Program-made: the position numbers and the translations under genes
From: Pleionea sediminis
GTDB taxonomy: Bacteria; Pseudomonadota; Gammaproteobacteria; Enterobacterales; Kangiellaceae
NCBI RefSeq assembly: GCF_007570825.1
Contig: NZ_SUNB01000001.1
Coordinates: 1,116,001 to 1,180,000 of the forward strand
DNA: 64,000 nucleotides
Direction: 5' to 3'
In this document: positions 53,792 through 63,591 of the stretch, piece after piece
How positions within the stretch are numbered: position 1 is the stretch's first letter
How the letters are laid out: each line of letters begins with the position of its first letter
The notes under the pieces: generated by a model
Databases searched by the model: none
What the model was told of the DNA's origin: nothing
The model's input: the letters and a program-made list of their open reading frames with translations, nothing else

Positions 53792-55417
53792 ATGGGATTT
53801 TTTAGCAACAGTTTACGAGCAAAGATTTTAATAATCGCCGCAGGGGCGCTCATTGCTATAGCAGTTACATCTCTGATAATGATGTTTCGCTTGCAAGGCA
53901 GTGTTAATCATTTTGACGATGTTGTCGAGTCGCTCATTAATGAAAAGCGAACTTCGGCAGAAATAGCAACACTATTCAAAACCCAAGTTCAAGAATGGAA
54001 AAATGTTCTTTTAAGGGGACACGATACCGACGACAGGAATAAATATTGGAACCGGTTTTTGGACAAACAAAATGAAATTCAGGACAAAGCTAAAAAACTC
54101 TTACCCATTATAAAATCAGGTGGCGCTCAAACAATATTGAAAAATTTTATCGAATCTCATGCTGAATTAGAAAGTCAATATAAAAATGGATACGAGTTAT
54201 TTATTAACAACAATTTTGACCACAAACTCGCAGATAAGTCGGTTCGTGGCATTGATAGAGAACCTGCCAAATTATTAAATGAGTTTGGCAAAATAGTCAC
54301 GGCGCAAGCTACTGAAGATTCGGCACAGGCACACGAATCTGCAGGCTCAACCAGTTTTATATCGATTACCGTTATAGTGTTACTAACAGCTGTGTTGTTA
54401 CTCATTTTATTTTTCGTTTTAAATTCTCAGTTTAACAAGCCCGTTAGCGAATTACTCAGCATCATACGTCGATTTGGTGAAGGCGATTTTTCTGAGCACA
54501 TAAATGCAAGTGGTACCGACGAGCTGGCTCAAATGAAAAAGCAGCTGGCTAACATGCAAGAGTTTTTGCAAGAGCTCATGGGACAGGTGAAATCGACTTC
54601 CAGTCGCCTCAATAAAGATGCAGACACTGTGAGTCGAGCTTCTGCAGAAATCGCACATGGAACACAAACTACGTCTTCACGCATTGAACAAACCGCCACA
54701 GCAGTTACTCAGATGACATCAACTGTTCAAGAAGTTGCACAGAATGCGATTGGTGCAGCGGAATCAGCCTCTCAAGCTGATTCATCCGCACAAAATGGCC
54801 GTAATGTAATGCAAACGACCATCAGAACCATTAATGCTTTATCTGACGAAGTCTCTAAAGCTTCCAATGTAATTCAAAAGCTAGAAGAAGACACCAACAG
54901 TGTTGGTACTGTGTTGGATGTAATTCGTGGCATTGCAGAGCAAACCAACTTGCTCGCACTAAATGCAGCAATAGAAGCCGCCCGAGCAGGAGAGCAAGGT
55001 CGAGGCTTTGCCGTTGTCGCCGATGAAGTTCGAAATTTAGCACAACGAACTCAGGAATCAACGGCAGAAATTCAACAGATTATTGAGAATGTTCAAACCG
55101 GAGCGAAAGATGCGGTTGCCGCAATGGAACAAGGTCGAGAATCGACATCGACCTGTGTCGACCAAGCAAATCAAGCAGGCGCATCGTTAGATGAAATAAC
55201 TTCAGCCGTGAACGAAATCCACATGAAGAATACACAAATTGCCACTGCCGCAGAAGAGCAAACAACCGTTGCTGAAGACATTAGTCTAAACGTCAATGAA
55301 ATTTCAGAGTCTACTAGCGAGATACACGAAAGTGTTCGAAAATTTAATGAACTATCCTCATCACTCGCTGAAATGGCAGAAGAACTCACACTAATAACCC
55401 AAAAAGTTAAAGTTTAA
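53792..55417 (+). CDS. Methyl-accepting chemotaxis protein
   Basis: About 541 residues. I take ATG 53792, eight bases after GAGG; an ATG six bases earlier sits too close to that site. A transmembrane helix (about 9-31), a periplasmic helical domain, a second helix (about 190-212) and a HAMP domain precede the signalling domain. Its core is [24 protein letters not shown], the CheA/CheW contact tip. The ligand is unknown. No che or flagellar genes are nearby. Confidence 0.95.
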   Translation: MGFFSNSLRAKILIIAAGALIAIAVTSLIMMFRLQGSVNHFDDVVESLINEKRTSAEIATLFKTQVQEWKNVLLRGHDTDDRNKYWNRFLDKQNEIQDKAKKLLPIIKSGGAQTILKNFIESHAELESQYKNGYELFINNNFDHKLADKSVRGIDREPAKLLNEFGKIVTAQATEDSAQAHESAGSTSFISITVIVLLTAVLLLILFFVLNSQFNKPVSELLSIIRRFGEGDFSEHINASGTDELAQMKKQLANMQEFLQELMGQVKSTSSRLNKDADTVSRASAEIAHGTQTTSSRIEQTATAVTQMTSTVQEVAQNAIGAAESASQADSSAQNGRNVMQTTIRTINALSDEVSKASNVIQKLEEDTNSVGTVLDVIRGIAEQTNLLALNAAIEAARAGEQGRGFAVVADEVRNLAQRTQESTAEIQQIIENVQTGAKDAVAAMEQGRESTSTCVDQANQAGASLDEITSAVNEIHMKNTQIATAAEEQTTVAEDISLNVNEISESTSEIHESVRKFNELSSSLAEMAEELTLITQKVKV

Positions 55418-55442
55418 ATTTCTTTTAATATTTATCTGAAAG

Positions 55443-55474
55443 AAAAAAGCCTTGAATAACTTCAAGGCTTTTTT
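55443..55474. terminator. Bidirectional terminator after the chemoreceptor gene
   Basis: AAAAAAGCCTTGAA and TTCAAGGCTTTTTT are perfect 14-base arms with a 4-base loop, shared with the convergent 55510 gene. Confidence 0.92.
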
Positions 55475-55509
55475 AAATCCCTACCAACTTAACTATAAAA
55501 TCAGTCGAA

Positions 55510-55923
55510 TTAATTTTGCTTCGCTTTATCGGAGCAAAAATCTGGAGCTGCGCTGAGTACCACTGCACAAACCTGGCTACCTGCCGACTCAGGACATTGT
55601 TCTAACGCCCAATCAGTACCGCCTTTATTTTTAACTGAGTCACACATAGAAGCATTATAATTTGCCATATCTAAACAACTTTCAAGAAACAGTCGCTCGG
55701 TTACCTGACAAACAAGCTCTTTGCAATTAATTATTCTCTGTTTAGATGCATCAACACAAGCTAAACTATCACCTGACTGAGCAACTTGAGTAGCGTGCAA
55801 AGCCGCTTCTTCAGACAGCTGCCTAATTTTTTCTTCATTACTACTCAACCACCACCAGCCAGCTCCAATAACAGAAACAACCAGTAATGCAATAACACCT
55901 ATTATAATAAAAAAAACTTTCAC
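55510..55923 (-). CDS. Small Cys-rich membrane-anchored protein, unknown
   Basis: 137 residues with one N-terminal transmembrane helix (about 4-26), then an extracytoplasmic part with eight or more cysteines (for example C-V-D-A, N-C-K-E-L-V-C, E-S-C-L, M-C-D-S, Q-C-P-E and V-C-A-V-V-L, then F-C-S-D). The even Cys spacing suggests disulfide pairs. I do not recognise it. It starts 22 bases after the dUTPase gene ends and could share that transcript. Confidence 0.6.
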   Translation of the reverse strand: MKVFFIIIGVIALLVVSVIGAGWWWLSSNEEKIRQLSEEAALHATQVAQSGDSLACVDASKQRIINCKELVCQVTERLFLESCLDMANYNASMCDSVKNKGGTDWALEQCPESAGSQVCAVVLSAAPDFCSDKAKQN

Positions 55924-55945
55924 TGTTTGCCCTACTACTCTAAGT

Positions 55946-56581
55946 TTACGGTTGAGGATAACGACTCACTAGTCCATCATAGACTTTGTCTCGAAAATCA
56001 GAATCGCTTATATCTAATGCGTTTAAAACTTCTATTAAATGCTCATTGTCTTCTTTTCCATTCCAAACCTTAATGTATGAACCATCTTTGTAACCATGAT
56101 CTTGGCGGAAAAAATTCAATGTGTTTTTTCCAACGTAACTTCGATAAAGCTCATCAAATGACATATCGATTTGCCACATGCAGCCAGCAAAAGCTTCTGC
56201 ATCAAAACCCTGTGTTGTTAATGCTGAAGCGGCCAACATTTCTAATGTATCACGAAAGCTACCGCCCTGTTTTGCCTGTGACATTTCAGTTGCTAATTGT
56301 TGCGCAATAGTTTCGAAATTGTCCACGCCATTAATACGACAACTTAACCCAAAATGAAATATATCAACCAACTCCAATTTTACTTGATCTAAGTCTGGCT
56401 CTTGGTGCTTCCACCATTTCCAACCGTAATGGTCAAGCATTTCCCCGCATTCAATCCAAATCGCTCGATACCATTCAAAATTTTTGTCAAACCAGTCTGA
56501 ATGCACTTTCTTATTCATTGCATCTTGCATTTCCAGCATGACAGTTAATGGAGTAATTAAAGATTCTGTATTTTGAGCCAT
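55946..56581 (-). CDS. Dimeric all-alpha dUTP diphosphatase
   Basis: 211 residues of the all-helical NTP-pyrophosphatase type (dUTPase_2). I-W-I-E-C-G-E-M-L-D-H-Y-G-W-K-W-W-K and K-L-E-L-V-D-I-F-H-F carry the E-x2-E and E-x2-D magnesium ligands. It hydrolyses dUTP (and dUDP) to keep uracil out of DNA. This is the form of trypanosomes, phages and some bacteria, unlike the trimeric Dut of E. coli. Whether a trimeric dut also exists cannot be seen here. Confidence 0.85.
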   Translation of the reverse strand: MAQNTESLITPLTVMLEMQDAMNKKVHSDWFDKNFEWYRAIWIECGEMLDHYGWKWWKHQEPDLDQVKLELVDIFHFGLSCRINGVDNFETIAQQLATEMSQAKQGGSFRDTLEMLAASALTTQGFDAEAFAGCMWQIDMSFDELYRSYVGKNTLNFFRQDHGYKDGSYIKVWNGKEDNEHLIEVLNALDISDSDFRDKVYDGLVSRYPQP

Positions 56582-56614
56582 TTATTTTTCCGGTTTTTTT
56601 AGGTTTAAATTGTA

Positions 56615-57169
56615 TTAAAAATGATAGTGAATGGTTAACGATGCGAAATCGAGTCCTGGATTCGGCTGTTCTAGATAACCATTTGAATAATGATTATAAC
56701 GCAATGAAGAGCTCCATTCGTGCTGTTTACCAAAATGATAAGCGACCGAAAAATGCATAGCGAAATTATAATCACTCGACATTTTAATTTCTTCGTATTC
56801 CGTTGTACTTAAATGCGCGATTCCTAGCGCCGCTTCATAACTCCAGTCACTGTTTATATCGTCATTATGATAAAGGCGTAATGTAGGTTTAATCGCCCAA
56901 ATAGTCATATCATAATTTTCGCTGGCATGTGCACCTTTTAAACGATGCCACTCGGTCGAAAGATACCAATGACCGACTCCCAATATTTTATCTTCAAAAG
57001 ATTTGTTAAGATCATATTGAAATCCAATTCCCATACCTTGCGTCGACGCAATACTACCCGACTGTATGAGGGTGTCGTCCATTCCCCAACCATAAGCAAA
57101 ATAAACGTTATCTTTAGCATTCGCCAAAGTCGAGAGACTCAGCAAAAACATCAATATTTTAAGTCTCAT
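56615..57169 (-). CDS. pagL: Lipid A 3-O-deacylase, PagL family
   Basis: 184 residues with a signal peptide (to about 18, ending A-N-A) and alternating strands of an eight-stranded barrel. It closes with L-R-Y-N-H-Y-S-N-G-Y-L-E-Q-P-N-P-G-L-D-F. The H-x-S-N pair gives the catalytic His and Ser of PagL. The enzyme removes the 3-O-linked acyl chain from lipid A in the outer membrane and softens recognition by hosts or peptides. The start overlaps the djlA stop by four bases (57166-57169). The last residue is Phe. Confidence 0.85.
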   Translation of the reverse strand: MRLKILMFLLSLSTLANAKDNVYFAYGWGMDDTLIQSGSIASTQGMGIGFQYDLNKSFEDKILGVGHWYLSTEWHRLKGAHASENYDMTIWAIKPTLRLYHNDDINSDWSYEAALGIAHLSTTEYEEIKMSSDYNFAMHFSVAYHFGKQHEWSSSLRYNHYSNGYLEQPNPGLDFASLTIHYHF

Positions 57170-57984
57170 GATATTCCTCGAACTTTTTTGATTGCTTCGT
57201 AAGCAGTTTTAATTTCTTGAGTTTTTTGTGTTGCTACTTTAACCATCTGCTCTGGCAATCCTTTTGCAACAAGCTTATCGGGATGATGCTGCGCCATTAA
57301 TTTACGATACGCCTTTTTAATTTCAGCATCCGACGCGGACTTTCCAACCCCCAGTCTTTTGTAGGCATTTTCAACAGTAACACCTGTACCCGATGAACTA
57401 GACTGAGAGGGACCGTAGTGATGGTTATTACGAGTTTTACGATAGAAAAATTGTTGTGCCTGAATCATCATTAATAATTGCTCAAGCACCAGTTTAGAAA
57501 AACCCAGCGACTTGGTGACAACTTTAAGTAACTCTTTTTCACTTGGGTGAATCGGACCATCAGCAAATGCTGCCTGTATTTGAATCTCGAGAAACATTTG
57601 CTTCAGGTTTCTTTGACGACCACACAATTTGGAAAAATGGCTCAACTCACCTTCCCAATCACACCCGGGATTTTTACCTTTACGAAAAAGCTCAATCGCT
57701 TTTTGTCGCATATCCCCCGTTAATCCCATTCGCTTAATAATTGCTTCAGCTGCTGCAATTTCTCTCTCAGTTACTCTTCCATCAGCTTTTGCCAACCTTC
57801 CCATCAATATAAACGTTGCATTAAAAAATGCTTGTTGCAATTGTTCAGGAGCTGACTTAGACGATGTCGCTCGAGCTAATCCACGATCAAAACTATGGCC
57901 AATTAATACACCAGCAATTGCCCCCGGTAACTTAGCCAAGCCAAAACCAAAAATTCCGCCAATCAGTTTTCCCCACCAGCTCAT
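57166..57984 (-). CDS. djlA: Membrane-anchored DnaJ-like co-chaperone DjlA
   Basis: 272 residues. A Gly-rich N-terminal membrane segment (about 4-28), a TerB-like helical domain (about 60-180), a Ser/Gly linker and a C-terminal J domain with H-P-D-K (about 235) match DjlA. The HPD stimulates DnaK. In E. coli it affects capsule and envelope control. The ATGA-type overlap with pagL implies coupled expression, which is not the arrangement I know from enterics. murU follows 57 bases upstream on the same strand. Confidence 0.92.
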   Translation of the reverse strand: MSWWGKLIGGIFGFGLAKLPGAIAGVLIGHSFDRGLARATSSKSAPEQLQQAFFNATFILMGRLAKADGRVTEREIAAAEAIIKRMGLTGDMRQKAIELFRKGKNPGCDWEGELSHFSKLCGRQRNLKQMFLEIQIQAAFADGPIHPSEKELLKVVTKSLGFSKLVLEQLLMMIQAQQFFYRKTRNNHHYGPSQSSSSGTGVTVENAYKRLGVGKSASDAEIKKAYRKLMAQHHPDKLVAKGLPEQMVKVATQKTQEIKTAYEAIKKVRGIS

Positions 57985-58041
57985 TAACCTTGGGCCTCAA
58001 ACTTTTGATTCTAATACTTTACTGAAACTCAACTTCATCAT

Positions 58042-58701
58042 TTAAGCCAGCAATTCATTAATTTGATGCAATCTTTCTGGAGTCCCTATATCCATCCAAC
58101 AACCACGGTAAACTTCAGCGGAAACTAATTGCTGTTCAGCTTGTTCGCGTAAAACGGGCCCTAACGGAAACGAGCTACCGGCGGCATAACGTTGGAAAAA
58201 TGCTGGATTGTAAACACCAATTCCCGAGTAAGTGAAAGACTGAGATAAATCATTCGTTAACCGACTTCCGCATATTCCAAAATCACCAACCTCTTTAAAG
58301 GATGGATTTTCTACCAATACCAGGTGCGCCACTTCGGGACATTTACCCAATAAATTTTCAAACGGAAAATCTGTATAGATATCACCATTCACTAAAATAA
58401 AAGGTTCATCTCCTAACAGTGGAAGCGCGTGTCTTATCGCTCCGCCGGTTTCCAGCGGCTCGCCCTCATCAGAATAGGCAATATTAACTCCAAACCGAGA
58501 ACCATCGCCTAAAGCATCTTTGATCAACTGCCCAAGATAAGCCGTATTAATTACAATAGATTCGATTCCCGCTTGCTTCAATTTTTCAATCGGGTAATGA
58601 ATTATTGGTTTCGAACCAATTTTGAGTAACGGCTTGGGAGTGTTATTAGTCAGTGGGCGCATTCGAGTTCCGAGACCCGCCGCTAAAATAAATGCTTTCA
58701 T
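58042..58701 (-). CDS. murU: N-acetylmuramate alpha-1-phosphate uridylyltransferase MurU
   Basis: The start is ATG 58701, overlapping the amgK stop as ATGA; an upstream frame start lies inside amgK. The 219-residue protein has the nucleotidyltransferase motif A-A-G-L-G-T-R-M-R-P-L-T and P-K-P-L-L near the N-terminus. V-N-G-D-I-Y binds metal. MurU charges MurNAc-1-phosphate with UTP, recycling cell-wall sugar past MurA and so lowering fosfomycin sensitivity. It works directly after AmgK. Confidence 0.92.
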   Translation of the reverse strand: MKAFILAAGLGTRMRPLTNNTPKPLLKIGSKPIIHYPIEKLKQAGIESIVINTAYLGQLIKDALGDGSRFGVNIAYSDEGEPLETGGAIRHALPLLGDEPFILVNGDIYTDFPFENLLGKCPEVAHLVLVENPSFKEVGDFGICGSRLTNDLSQSFTYSGIGVYNPAFFQRYAAGSSFPLGPVLREQAEQQLVSAEVYRGCWMDIGTPERLHQINELLA

Positions 58702-59753
58702 TCGAGCTTCCGCCACATTAATTGCGTATTGATCAACTCTGGTTTTAAGCGCTTTTCAAACCATGCTTTTATTTCGTCAAATTCCTCATAACGGACTAAA
58801 ACATCAACAATATAGCTTAGGGTTAATGCAATATCCTTCATATACCCGGGCTTACCGTCACGGTGATTTAAGCGACAAAATATCCCTGCAACTTTGATAT
58901 GACGCTGCAATCCCATCCAGTCGTAATCGCGAATAAAGGCTTCATCAAAGGACACGCTCAATCCTTTTTGAGTCGCTTTCTCAACATAACTTTCTAACCA
59001 GTCAAGCTGCTTGGCTCGGGGCCAAACCACATAACAATCTTTGAGCAAGCTAATTAAATCGTAAGTAACAGGTCCCTCAACCGCGTCCTGAAAATCGATC
59101 ACACCTGGTGAGTGCTTCGGAACAATCATTAAATTGCGCGAGTGATAATCGCGATGAACCGCAACCTGTAGTTGACGCTGAGCATTAACAGACAATTGTT
59201 CAAACCAGTCGCTTAACATCGAATGCTCATTGTCTGTCAGTGTGATACCCAGGTGACTCATTAAAAACCATTCTCGAAATAGCTCCATCTCTCGATGAAG
59301 TAGAGCCGAGTCATATTTGGGTAACTGAGACTGGCAGTCAGAACATCCAACTTGAAGTTGAACCAAAGCATCTATCGCAGAGGAATAAAGAGCATCCTCC
59401 GCGCCATTTTTTAGTTGAGGTAAATACAGCTGGTCGCCAAAGTCCGAAAGCAACATAAAGCCTTGCGTTGCATCCTTGGCGATCACTTGCGGTACATTCA
59501 CACCCGCGGCATGAAACATTGAAGCCACTCGCAAAAAAGCCTCTATGGGTTCTTTGTCGGGAGGCGAATCAACAGCAATAACAGATTGCTCTGCGTTGCT
59601 CGTTGAAGAAGAGTTTGAGTAAGTATCAGCAATAGGCAAACGAAAATAGCGGCGGAAACTGGCATCACCACTCACTACCGACAAAGATTGCTCAGCTTGA
59701 TTGAGCTGCTTAGCGGCCCAAGATGCTAGCTGATTTTTTCGAGCATCTGTCAT
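58698..59753 (-). CDS. amgK: Anomeric MurNAc/GlcNAc kinase AmgK
   Basis: 351 residues of aminoglycoside-phosphotransferase fold. H-R-D-Y-H-S-R-N-L-M contains the catalytic Asp, and I-D-F-Q-D-A contains the metal Asp. G-D-A-S-F-R-R-Y-F begins the nucleotide site. It phosphorylates MurNAc at C1, the step before MurU, and the two genes overlap by four bases. Divergent from lptD, as in Pseudomonas. Confidence 0.92.
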   Translation of the reverse strand: MTDARKNQLASWAAKQLNQAEQSLSVVSGDASFRRYFRLPIADTYSNSSSTSNAEQSVIAVDSPPDKEPIEAFLRVASMFHAAGVNVPQVIAKDATQGFMLLSDFGDQLYLPQLKNGAEDALYSSAIDALVQLQVGCSDCQSQLPKYDSALLHREMELFREWFLMSHLGITLTDNEHSMLSDWFEQLSVNAQRQLQVAVHRDYHSRNLMIVPKHSPGVIDFQDAVEGPVTYDLISLLKDCYVVWPRAKQLDWLESYVEKATQKGLSVSFDEAFIRDYDWMGLQRHIKVAGIFCRLNHRDGKPGYMKDIALTLSYIVDVLVRYEEFDEIKAWFEKRLKPELINTQLMWRKLE

Positions 59754-59847
59754 AGAAATTGTCCGTTAGAATCCCATTGTTTGTGAATTTGCTTTATCAT
59801 GCGCCTTTTCAAGTCCATTAAGAAACGAATATAGGACAAAGACTTCA

Positions 59848-62190
59848 TTGACGACACACAGTTCCGCTACTTTTGTAACGCTCCTCTTGAGCCTGGTACC
59901 GGTCGCCGCGACTGAGCTTAGTTCTTCTTCGCTGATTAGCCAGATAGCCCAGCAGCAGACGAACGAAACGGTGAATAATAATCAGCGCCGGGGCAAACTG
60001 CAAAACAAAGGTCTCAATTCTGACTCTCAATCGTCGCCTGCCGAGTCAAAAGAGCAGTCTTCCGCTCTTTGTCCAACCAATTTTGGCCCTATCAGCCTGG
60101 TTGATAGGTCAACTAATGAACAACCAACTGATATCAGTTTGAGTGCTGACTCGGCCAAAAGCCCAAATGAAAATGCCATCGAACTCAGCGGAAACGTACA
60201 ACTTTCGAACGTCGACCTACATCTGCAATCCGAATTGATAACGCTCGATCAAGAGAAAGGTGAGTTTGCCGCCAAACAATCTGTCACGATTCAGAACAAT
60301 TCAGGTCAATTTTCTGCCCAACAGGCAACCGGGAACATAAATTCTGGAGAAGCAGAATTAACCGATGCTCAATTTTCACTGCTCGGAAATGGCGGCAATG
60401 GCAATGCTGACTCAATCACCCTGAAGAAGAACAATCAATTGGATTTGTCAGAGCTCAACTTCTCCACCTGTCCGCAAGGCGATAACAGTTGGCGTCTGTA
60501 TGCCGACAATTTAACTGTCGATCGCGACTCTGGTTGGGGAGAAGCCGACAATGTCGTTTTAAGAATTGCAGACGTTCCCGTCTTTTATATTCCCTGGCTA
60601 AAGTTTCCCATCGACGATCAAAGGCACACCGGTATTTTACCACCATCTATCCGCTCCAGTGATCGCAATGGCTTCGATTACGTTCAACCTATTTACTGGA
60701 ATATTGCGCCGAACTACGATGCCACGATAACACCACGCTACCTTGAAAACCGCGGCACTCAACTGGGATTGGAATTTCGCTATTTATTCGGACAACACAG
60801 TGGTACTCAACAAATTGAGTTCTTACAAGACCGAGGTCAAGAAGATGCGACCATTAGTGACAATCGATGGTCATACCGACTACAGCATACTGGCCAGTGG
60901 TTAAATAACTGGCAAGCATCAATTGACGCCACCGGAGTGAGTGATCGCAATTACTTTTTCGACTTGGGAACCAACCTTTCGGTGAGCAACCGAGATCACC
61001 TGACTCGCTACGGCGAAGTTGGCTACTATACGTCGCACTTCGAAAGTACAATCAGCTGGATCCAATTTCAGCCCTTGTCATTAACTCAAACACCTTATCG
61101 ACAACTACCCCAGGCACGTTTATGGTGGCAGCCAACAAGCTCAATTGAAGGCGTCAATTTTCAAATCTGGGGAAATTATTCTCAGTTTAGGAACGACGAT
61201 ATAACCCTTCCCGAAGCCGACAGAGCACTTGCTGCAGCACGCATAAGTTACCCACTCGAGAAGAGCTGGGGATATATTCGTCCCAGTGTAAGCATTTATC
61301 ACCGTCAGTACGATCAGTCGACCATTATTGAGCCCTCTGAGTCCCTCTCGGTTGATGTTCCAATTGTGAGTATCGATAGCCAGATTATCTTTGAGCGAGC
61401 AACGGACAGCGGCAGGCAAACGCTGGAGCCGCGCTTATTCTTGCTTTATGTGCCCCATGAAGAACAATCAGAGTTTGGCTTATACGACACTCAACTGCCC
61501 GAAATTCGGTTCGAACGGCTATTTGCTGAAAACCGATTCACGGGTTATGACCGAATTGGCGACACCCAGCAGGCTTCAGTTGCGCTCACTAGCCGATACT
61601 TTACCGATGATATTGAAAAATTTAGCTGGTCGGTTGGTCAGGCCTTCTACTTCGAAGACCGACAAATTGCACTAGACTCCGCAACCGACCTAACAAGGAA
61701 ACAGTCCGATATCGTGTCGGAAATCACCTGGCATCCCAGCAATGCCTGGCAGATCAGCGCTGCGATTGGTTACGACGCCTCCACGAAAGAAACTGAACAA
61801 GGCAATACAAGTATTCATTTTGAACCTGATGACAATTTGATGGTCAACCTAACGCACAGATACAAAAGTTCAAATCAAGAGCAAGGTGAACTATCTTTTT
61901 TCGTTCCGCTAGGAGATCGCTGGAAAGCAGTGGGTCGCTGGAATTATGATTTGATCAATCAACAAAGTCTTGAGACCATGGCAGGCTTAGAATATGAATC
62001 TTGTTGCTGGGCAATCCGACTGGTCTCACGCCGTTATTTAAACGCGCGTCTCGACGCAAATGGCGCTATAATCGCGGACCAAGACGGGCGATTTAATCAG
62101 GATCTGCTCTTTGAGTTTGTATTCAAAGGCTTATCAGGAACAGGTCGAAGAGGCCTTCGCTCTCAGCTCGACAGCCGATTGACGCAATAA
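59848..62190 (+). CDS. lptD: LPS-assembly protein LptD
   Basis: 780 residues starting at TTG with AGGAC upstream; no in-frame ATG precedes it. A signal peptide (to about 21) is followed by an OstA/LptA-like jellyroll (about 110-200). The LptD barrel follows, with V-F-Y-I-P-W-L-K-F-P-I-D-D-Q-R-H-T-G at its entry. Cysteines at C-P-T-N, C-P-Q-G and the C-C pair near residue 727 fit the disulfides that join the two domains. LptD inserts LPS at the cell surface, with LptE. surA, which helps fold it, is next. Confidence 0.96.
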   Translation: MTTHSSATFVTLLLSLVPVAATELSSSSLISQIAQQQTNETVNNNQRRGKLQNKGLNSDSQSSPAESKEQSSALCPTNFGPISLVDRSTNEQPTDISLSADSAKSPNENAIELSGNVQLSNVDLHLQSELITLDQEKGEFAAKQSVTIQNNSGQFSAQQATGNINSGEAELTDAQFSLLGNGGNGNADSITLKKNNQLDLSELNFSTCPQGDNSWRLYADNLTVDRDSGWGEADNVVLRIADVPVFYIPWLKFPIDDQRHTGILPPSIRSSDRNGFDYVQPIYWNIAPNYDATITPRYLENRGTQLGLEFRYLFGQHSGTQQIEFLQDRGQEDATISDNRWSYRLQHTGQWLNNWQASIDATGVSDRNYFFDLGTNLSVSNRDHLTRYGEVGYYTSHFESTISWIQFQPLSLTQTPYRQLPQARLWWQPTSSIEGVNFQIWGNYSQFRNDDITLPEADRALAAARISYPLEKSWGYIRPSVSIYHRQYDQSTIIEPSESLSVDVPIVSIDSQIIFERATDSGRQTLEPRLFLLYVPHEEQSEFGLYDTQLPEIRFERLFAENRFTGYDRIGDTQQASVALTSRYFTDDIEKFSWSVGQAFYFEDRQIALDSATDLTRKQSDIVSEITWHPSNAWQISAAIGYDASTKETEQGNTSIHFEPDDNLMVNLTHRYKSSNQEQGELSFFVPLGDRWKAVGRWNYDLINQQSLETMAGLEYESCCWAIRLVSRRYLNARLDANGAIIADQDGRFNQDLLFEFVFKGLSGTGRRGLRSQLDSRLTQ

Positions 62191-62281
62191 TTGACCAGCA
62201 GTGAGTTTAAGAAATAACCACTGAGTCAGAAGTAACCAATGTCCTTTACCGGACAACAATTGAAGTAATATGGAAAACAGC

Positions 62282-63583
62282 ATGACAAAATACGTTTCTC
62301 TAGCTATCGCTCTTGCGCTTAGTTTCGCAGTGACTTCTATCAAAGCAGAAGAGAAGCTCGATCAAACCATCGCCATTGTCGAGCAAGATGTAATACTTGA
62401 AAGCGAACTAAAACGACGTATGAAATCCATTGTTCGCCAATTACAAAAAAATAACCAGTCGATCCCTCCCATGAAGATTCTTCAAGACCAAGTTTTGGAT
62501 CGAATAATTATTGATTCATTACAGGTCCAAATGGCCAAACGAGCCGGTGTTCGAATCAGTGAGCAAGAGCTCAATGCTGCAGTTGCTGACATTGCAAAAC
62601 AAAACCAAATGACCATTCAAAGCTTAAGAACCTCATTGATCCAAGACGGCATCAATTGGGAACTCTTTCGAGAAGACTTGCGAGAAGAAATTATGGCGGC
62701 ACGCGTTCGTCAAGGTCAGGTTGCTCGAAGAATAGAAGTTAGCGAGCGAGAAGTTGACAATTTAGTTCGCTTAATTGATGCACAAGGCGAGCAAAATGTT
62801 CAATATCATCTTGGCCACATTCTTATTCCTATCACCAATGCCAGTGATTCAAAAAATATTCAAGAAGCCAGAGAAAAAGCACAAGATCTGGTTAAACAAT
62901 TAAGAAACGGCGCAGATTTTTCAAACTTGGCGATACAACATTCTGCCGGACAGGAAGCTCTTCAAGGTGGTGACTTTGGTTGGCGGCCAGCACCGCAATT
63001 GCCAACACTTTTTGCAGGACCGGCCAAGTCACTTAAAGTTGGTGATGTCAGTGCTCCCTTACGTTCAGGTAGTGGCTTCCACATTATAAAATTGATCGAT
63101 AAGCGCGGTGAAACAAAGCACATCGTGCAACAAGTTGATGCTCGTCATATTTTGTTAATGCCCAATACGATTCGTAACGAAGCGGATACTAAAAAAGAAA
63201 TTTATGAGCTCTACGACAAAATTAAACAAGGCGCAGACTTTAGTGATTTAGCAAAAGAGCACTCAGATGATAAAGGCTCTGCCAGAGAGGGTGGAAAATT
63301 GGGATGGAGCACCCCCGATAAATTTGTAGGCCCATTCAAAAAAGCAGTAGAAACTTTACCGGTAAAAACAGTGAGTGAACCGTTACAAACTCAATTTGGC
63401 TGGCATATTGTCGAGGTGCTTGATCGACGAGCAGCAGACCAAACTGACGAGTTCAAACGCGAAAAGGCAGCAAGAATCCTTCAATCACGTAAGTTTGATG
63501 AAGAAGTCGAAAGTTGGTTACGAGAATTACGAGACACTTCTTATGTTGAAGTGCTCATCGAAAACGAAAATGAAAAGAAATAG
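62282..63583 (+). CDS. surA: Periplasmic chaperone and peptidyl-prolyl isomerase SurA
   Basis: About 433 residues. I prefer ATG 62282 (GGA eight bases upstream, then M-T-K-Y and the hydrophobic signal, ending K-A) over ATG 62270. The SurA N-terminal chaperone domain is followed by two parvulin repeats, each with a G-x-L/F-G-W motif (near 235 and 345). It carries barrel proteins such as LptD toward BAM. About 90 bases after lptD. Confidence 0.96.
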   Translation: MTKYVSLAIALALSFAVTSIKAEEKLDQTIAIVEQDVILESELKRRMKSIVRQLQKNNQSIPPMKILQDQVLDRIIIDSLQVQMAKRAGVRISEQELNAAVADIAKQNQMTIQSLRTSLIQDGINWELFREDLREEIMAARVRQGQVARRIEVSEREVDNLVRLIDAQGEQNVQYHLGHILIPITNASDSKNIQEAREKAQDLVKQLRNGADFSNLAIQHSAGQEALQGGDFGWRPAPQLPTLFAGPAKSLKVGDVSAPLRSGSGFHIIKLIDKRGETKHIVQQVDARHILLMPNTIRNEADTKKEIYELYDKIKQGADFSDLAKEHSDDKGSAREGGKLGWSTPDKFVGPFKKAVETLPVKTVSEPLQTQFGWHIVEVLDRRAADQTDEFKREKAARILQSRKFDEEVESWLRELRDTSYVEVLIENENEKK

Positions 63584-63591
63584 AATTTAAC

